Positions 6,534-9,796 of a DNA stretch of 9,796 nt are shown piece by piece. The position numbers and the translations under genes were made by a program. Positions within the stretch are counted from its first letter, which is position 1. The number at the start of each line of letters is the position of its first letter. Location: positions 1 to 9,796 of the forward strand of contig SKXG01000084.1 of assembly GCA_007128525.1 (NCBI GenBank), given 5' to 3'. Source of the stretch: Pseudomonadales bacterium. Lineage in GTDB: Bacteria > Pseudomonadota > Gammaproteobacteria > Pseudomonadales > Azotimanducaceae. The notes under the pieces were generated by a model. The model was given only the letters and a program-made list of their open reading frames with translations, ran no database searches and was not told where the DNA came from.

Positions 6534-7715
6534 ATGGCCGTACCGCCAAATTCAACAGCGGAACTCCGCTATCCGTATGACGCCCATCCAGCCCCCGGCA
6601 CCACGATTGAGGTGGCCCCCGGCGTGCGCTGGCTCAGCATGCCCATGGGCGGCTCGCTGAACCACATCAACCTGTACCTGCTGGAAGATGACGCCGGCTG
6701 GTACGTGGTCGACACCGGGCTGCACAACGAAGAGGTCGAACGGCTGTGGCACACGCTGTTTCAAGGTGACATGGGCGGGCGACCCGTTCTGGGCGTGATC
6801 TGCACGCACATGCACCCGGACCACACCGGCCAGGCCGCGATGATCACCGAGCACTTCCAGTGCCCGCTGCTGATGACCCAGCTCGAATTCCTGCACACCC
6901 GGATGATGGTGGGTGGCGGTGGCGGGCCGAGCCACATGCTGAACTGGCAGGGCCGGCGTCACTTCCAGCGCGCCGGCATGGACATGAGCTTCTTTGCGCA
7001 GATGGAGGCCATGTGGCAGGCGCGCATGGAAGAAGCTCGCCAGAAGGCTGATGCGACGGCGCAGCCGGGTTCAGGCGGCGGCCCCATGGGCATGCCCTTC
7101 CCGGCCAGCTATCAACGCCTGGTCGATGGGCAGATCCTGCAGATCGGCGGCAATGAATGGCAGGTGCTGGTCGGCGCTGGCCACTCACCGGAACACGCCT
7201 GCCTGTACTGCCGTCAGCTCGGTGTACTGATTTCCGGCGACCAGATCCTGCCGGTCATCACGTCCAACGTCAGCGTTCAGCCCACGGAACCGGAAGCCAA
7301 CCCCTTGCGCATCTGGCTCGACGCCCATGACCGATTCCTGGGCGTGCTGCCACCCGAAACCTTCGTGCTTCCCGCCCACAACCTGCCGTTCTACGGGGTG
7401 CGTGAACGGCTCAGACAGCTCATCGTGCACCATGAAGACCGTATGCTGGCTGTTGAGGAAGCCTGTGCCGAGTCGCCCAGAACAGCAGCCGAGCTACTGC
7501 CAGTGCTGTTCCGGCGCGAACTGGAGCCCATGCAAAAGATGATGGCCCTGGGCGAAGCCATTGCTCACCTGAACCTGCTGCGCCACCGCTACCGGCTGGA
7601 GCGGGAGCTCGGCGAGGACGGCGTCTATCGCTATCACTCAATCGACCCGACGCTGCCGCGGCGGCTGAATCCGAAGGAGCATGAAGACCCGGAAGACGCA
7701 CCCATGTTTATATGA
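6534..7715 (+). CDS. MBL-fold metallo-hydrolase, glyoxalase II/LACTB2-like, substrate unknown
   Basis: A 393-residue metallo-beta-lactamase-fold enzyme. The binuclear metal motif HMHPDH gives H92, H94, D96 and H97. The remaining ligands are H217 (GAGHSPEH), D236 (SGDQILP) and H282 (PAHNLPFYG), so the full glyoxalase-II-type set is present and the enzyme should be active. Between the first motif and H217 lies a Gly- and Met-rich insert, about residues 122-195, with ten Met between 124 and 187 and a run of five Gly. The C-terminal part (about 285-370) is helical and resembles the winged-helix-like tail of LACTB2-type hydrolases. The start has AGGAG six bases upstream. The neighbours, an acyl-CoA dehydrogenase and an acyl-CoA synthetase, suggest a thioester or lactone substrate in acyl-CoA metabolism, but this is inference from context only. 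No signal peptide, so cytoplasmic. Confidence 0.88.
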   Translation: MAVPPNSTAELRYPYDAHPAPGTTIEVAPGVRWLSMPMGGSLNHINLYLLEDDAGWYVVDTGLHNEEVERLWHTLFQGDMGGRPVLGVICTHMHPDHTGQAAMITEHFQCPLLMTQLEFLHTRMMVGGGGGPSHMLNWQGRRHFQRAGMDMSFFAQMEAMWQARMEEARQKADATAQPGSGGGPMGMPFPASYQRLVDGQILQIGGNEWQVLVGAGHSPEHACLYCRQLGVLISGDQILPVITSNVSVQPTEPEANPLRIWLDAHDRFLGVLPPETFVLPAHNLPFYGVRERLRQLIVHHEDRMLAVEEACAESPRTAAELLPVLFRRELEPMQKMMALGEAIAHLNLLRHRYRLERELGEDGVYRYHSIDPTLPRRLNPKEHEDPEDAPMFI

Positions 7716-7751
7716 GCGCAGGCTATACGAGACCACAGCAATATAACGACA

Positions 7752-7763
7752 GGTTAGCTAACC
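7752..7763. promoter_or_regulatory. 12-bp perfect palindrome upstream of the acyl-CoA synthetase gene
   Basis: GGTTAGCTAACC is self-complementary over all 12 bases. It lies 36 bp after the MBL hydrolase stop codon and about 113 bp before the synthetase start. Perfect short palindromes of this kind are typical binding sites for dimeric regulators such as TetR-family proteins that control fatty-acid genes. Nearby AT-rich TATAAC (7742-7747) could be a -10 element but has no recognisable -35. A regulatory role is inference. Confidence 0.35.
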
Positions 7764-7772
7764 AATTGATAT

Positions 7773-7828
7773 CCGGGCGCTATCCAGCGCTTTCAGCGCT
7801 TCCGGCACGCTTGTCCGGCACGCCCGGG
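7773..7828. repeat. Structured repeat cluster between the hydrolase and synthetase genes
   Basis: Within about 55 bp several repeats overlap. CAGCGCTT occurs at 7785-7792 and 7794-7801. TCCGGCACGC occurs at 7801-7810 and 7814-7823. AGCGCT-TTC-AGCGCT (7786-7800) can form a 6-bp hairpin, and CCGGGCG (7773-7779) can pair with CGCCCGG (7821-7827) to enclose the whole. It could be a terminator-like structure for the hydrolase gene, without a T-tract, or a regulatory leader for the synthetase. Confidence 0.4.
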
Positions 7829-7876
7829 CTGGGTAAGGTTGCGCTATTTCACTGACGACAGTCATAAGGAGCACCC

Positions 7877-9685
7877 ATGGGGATTGGAGAGGTACTGCGC
7901 ACAACAAAGGAGATGGGCGGACTGCTCAAGCTCATCAAATACGCGAACCCGCAACGCAATGATGCAGCCAACTGCCTGGGTACCCAGCTGGCCCGTAATG
8001 CCGCCGAGTTTGGCGATGAACGCGCCCTGATCTTCGAGGGCCGTGATATCACCTGGCGCGCCTACAACGAGCTGGCCAACCAATACGCCAACGCCCTGAA
8101 GGCCGATGGCATCGGCAGCGGCGACACCGTCTGCATCATGATGGAGAACCGCATCGAGTTCCTGGCGGCCCTGATTGGCGTCAACAAACTCGGCGCCACG
8201 GCCGCGTTGATCAACACCGGTCTCACCGGTACGCCTCTGATTCACTGCGTCTCCAGCGTGGAATCAAAGAAGGTGATTGTCGGCACCGAGTGTCAGCAGG
8301 CCATTGCCGAGGCCTTGCAGGACATTCCGCTCAAGGCTGGCGAGGACTTTCTGGTGATCAAGGACAAGGCCGAAGACAGCGTGCCGGACTGGGCCCGCGA
8401 CTTCGATCAGGTCGCCAGCGACGCCAGCAAGGACAATCCGCCGGAAACCGAGCAGATCGATCCCCAGAGCCCGGGCCTGTACATCTTCACGTCAGGCACC
8501 ACCGGCCTGCCCAAGGCAGCCATCGTCTCCAACCGGCGCTTTATGGGCTCTGCCGTGGCTGCCGGCAAGATCGGCCTGCGCTGCGGGCGCGGCGACACCA
8601 TTTACCTCTGTCTGCCGCTGTACCACCTGACCGGCCTGATGCTCGGCTTCGGCGGCGGCCTGACGTCCGGCTCGACCATGTTCATCCGACGCAAGTTCTC
8701 GGCCAGCAACTTCCTGCCGGAAATTCGCGAGCACAACTGCAAGGCGATGGTCTACATCGGCGAGATGTGCCGGTACCTGATGAGTTCCCCGGAAAAGCCG
8801 GACGATGCCGACAACCCGCTCAAGAACATCATGGGCAACGGCTTGCGTCCGGACATCTGGATTGACTTCAAGCAGCGCTTCGGCATTGAGCGTATTGCCG
8901 AGTTCTACGGGTCCAGCGAAGGCAATGTCGCCTTCCTGAACCTGCTGAACAAGGACAAGACCATCGGCTTCTGTCCGGCACCATATGCCGTAGTCAAGTA
9001 CGACGTCGACAACGACGAAATCGTGCGCGATGCCAATGGCCGCTGCATCAAGGCGGGCAAAGGCGAAGCCGGCCTGCTGATGGGTAAGATCACCGAAAAA
9101 ACCAAATTCGAGGGCTACACCAGCAAAGAAGCCACCGAAAAGAAGATCGTCCGCAACGCCTTCGAAGAGGGCGACGCCTGGTTCAACACTGGCGACCTGA
9201 TCAAGCGGGTTGATGTCGGATTTGCCTTCGGCATACCGCACTTTCAGTTCGTCGACCGGGTTGGTGATACCTTCCGCTGGCGTTCAGAGAATGTCTCGAC
9301 CAACGAGGTCGGCGAGATCATCAACCAGCACCCGAAGATCGAAATCACCAACGTCTATGGCGTCGAGATCCCGGGCACAGAAGGCCGGGCCGGTATGGCG
9401 TCACTGGTGCTGAAGGAAGATGCCGGCGATCTCGACATGGACGAGTTCGCGCAGTTCGTCAACAAGGAGCTGCCCGCCTTCGCCCGCCCGGTGTTCGTCC
9501 GCATACAGCGTGAACTGCAGGTGACCGGCACCTTCAAGCTGCTCAAGGGCGACCTGCGCAAGGAGGTCTACGACATCGATGCGGTTTCCGATCCCATCTA
9601 TGTCATGAAGCCCGGCAGTCAGCAGTACGAAAAGCTGGATCAGGACTTCTATCAGAAGCTCAAAGACGGCTCAGCCGGCTTCTGA
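7877..9685 (+). CDS. Long/very-long-chain acyl-CoA synthetase, FATP type
   Basis: A 602-residue AMP-forming ligase that activates fatty acids with ATP and CoA to acyl-CoA. Adenylation-domain motifs are complete: the phosphate-binding loop YIFTSGTTGLPK (202-213), YGSSEGN (344-350), NTGDL (437-441), FVDRVGDTFRWRSENVS (458-474) and the C-terminal Lys K554 in TGTFKLLKGDLRKE. The sequence DTFRWRSENVSTNEV is the hallmark of the fatty-acid-transport-protein/very-long-chain branch rather than of E. coli FadD, and length is normal for it. The start at 7877 has AAGGAG (7866-7871) five bases upstream. It lies 161 bp downstream of the MBL hydrolase on the same strand, far enough for its own promoter, and is followed by a strong hairpin. 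It probably supplies acyl-CoA to the divergently encoded dehydrogenase. Exact chain length or an unusual acid substrate cannot be read from sequence. Cytoplasmic or loosely membrane-bound. Confidence 0.93.
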   Translation: MGIGEVLRTTKEMGGLLKLIKYANPQRNDAANCLGTQLARNAAEFGDERALIFEGRDITWRAYNELANQYANALKADGIGSGDTVCIMMENRIEFLAALIGVNKLGATAALINTGLTGTPLIHCVSSVESKKVIVGTECQQAIAEALQDIPLKAGEDFLVIKDKAEDSVPDWARDFDQVASDASKDNPPETEQIDPQSPGLYIFTSGTTGLPKAAIVSNRRFMGSAVAAGKIGLRCGRGDTIYLCLPLYHLTGLMLGFGGGLTSGSTMFIRRKFSASNFLPEIREHNCKAMVYIGEMCRYLMSSPEKPDDADNPLKNIMGNGLRPDIWIDFKQRFGIERIAEFYGSSEGNVAFLNLLNKDKTIGFCPAPYAVVKYDVDNDEIVRDANGRCIKAGKGEAGLLMGKITEKTKFEGYTSKEATEKKIVRNAFEEGDAWFNTGDLIKRVDVGFAFGIPHFQFVDRVGDTFRWRSENVSTNEVGEIINQHPKIEITNVYGVEIPGTEGRAGMASLVLKEDAGDLDMDEFAQFVNKELPAFARPVFVRIQRELQVTGTFKLLKGDLRKEVYDIDAVSDPIYVMKPGSQQYEKLDQDFYQKLKDGSAGF

Positions 9686-9701
9686 TCGTCCCTCTGGCAC
9701 C

Positions 9702-9729
9702 AAGCGCCGGCCCATCCGGGCCGGCGCTT
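9702..9729. terminator. Terminator hairpin, probably bidirectional
   Basis: AAGCGCCGGCCC (9702-9713) pairs perfectly with GGGCCGGCGCTT (9718-9729) across an ATCC loop: a very GC-rich 12-bp stem. It begins 16 bases after the synthetase stop codon. The T-tract is short (CTTTC), but the stem is strong. It lies between the synthetase and the stop codon of a probable convergent gene, so it may serve both. Confidence 0.7.
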
Positions 9730-9746
9730 TCAGCTTCAGACAAACC

Positions 9747-9796
9747 TCACTCTTCCACTTCAGGCTGCCGCCAGGTCAGCCTGTCACCCGGCACAA
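9747..9796 (-). CDS. C-terminal end of a probable convergent gene, cut by the window edge
   Basis: The minus strand has a frame open from the right edge to a TGA at 9749-9747, encoding VPGDRLTWRQPEVEE as its last residues. The other two minus frames close within this stretch. The composition looks protein-like, and a strong hairpin lies just downstream, as expected at the end of a convergent gene pair. Only 15 complete codons are visible, so no family can be named, and the call rests on context. Confidence 0.45.
   Translation of the reverse strand, partial: VPGDRLTWRQPEVEE

Noticed and set aside
7801..7823. Possible sigma-54 promoter in the GGCACGC repeats
   Set aside because: The -24-like GGCACG is present, but no TTGC-type -12 element follows at the required spacing.
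8492..9241. 249-codon minus-strand open frame opposite the acyl-CoA synthetase
   Set aside because: Antisense to conserved adenylation motifs. The composition is typical of a shadow frame.

Overview
This GC-rich window reads as a chromosomal segment of a proteobacterium. A Gammaproteobacterium with an environmental or marine lifestyle fits best: there is a six-TM hybrid histidine kinase, a FATP-type acyl-CoA synthetase and an ACAD10/11-like acyl-CoA dehydrogenase, with clear Shine-Dalgarno sites and strong GC codon bias. The lineage call is inference from gene content and style only. I see no tRNA, rRNA, CRISPR array, insertion sequence, phage gene or origin.

Layout. The left part (223-6398) is entirely on the minus strand. 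In transcription order it holds an acyl-CoA dehydrogenase (6398-5142), an aldo/keto reductase (5015-3996), a hybrid sensor kinase with two receiver domains (3920-1440), and a membrane-anchored right-handed beta-helix protein (1338-223). The right part is on the plus strand: a metallo-beta-lactamase-fold hydrolase (6534-7715) and a long/very-long-chain acyl-CoA synthetase (7877-9685). A hairpin terminator at 9702-9729 follows the synthetase. Just beyond it, the last codons of a probable convergent minus-strand gene run off the right edge. Positions 1-222 hold no gene I can support.

How they fit. The dehydrogenase and the MBL hydrolase are divergent from a 135-bp intergenic region with a recognisable promoter for each. 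The synthetase follows the hydrolase. Together these three look like a fatty-acid or acyl-CoA catabolic cluster: activation of a free acid to its CoA thioester, first dehydrogenation, and a hydrolase of unknown substrate. The aldo/keto reductase sits behind the dehydrogenase, but a terminator-like hairpin lies in its leader, so its expression may depend on readthrough. The kinase has its own probable -10 element. It lacks an HPt domain and a cognate regulator nearby, and is followed by the beta-helix protein, which may be a co-expressed envelope partner.

No clear new defence, mobile or secondary-metabolic system is visible. The points most worth a second look are the anchored beta-helix protein beside the kinase, the terminator in the reductase leader, the Met/Gly-rich insert in the MBL hydrolase, and a structured intergenic region upstream of the synthetase.
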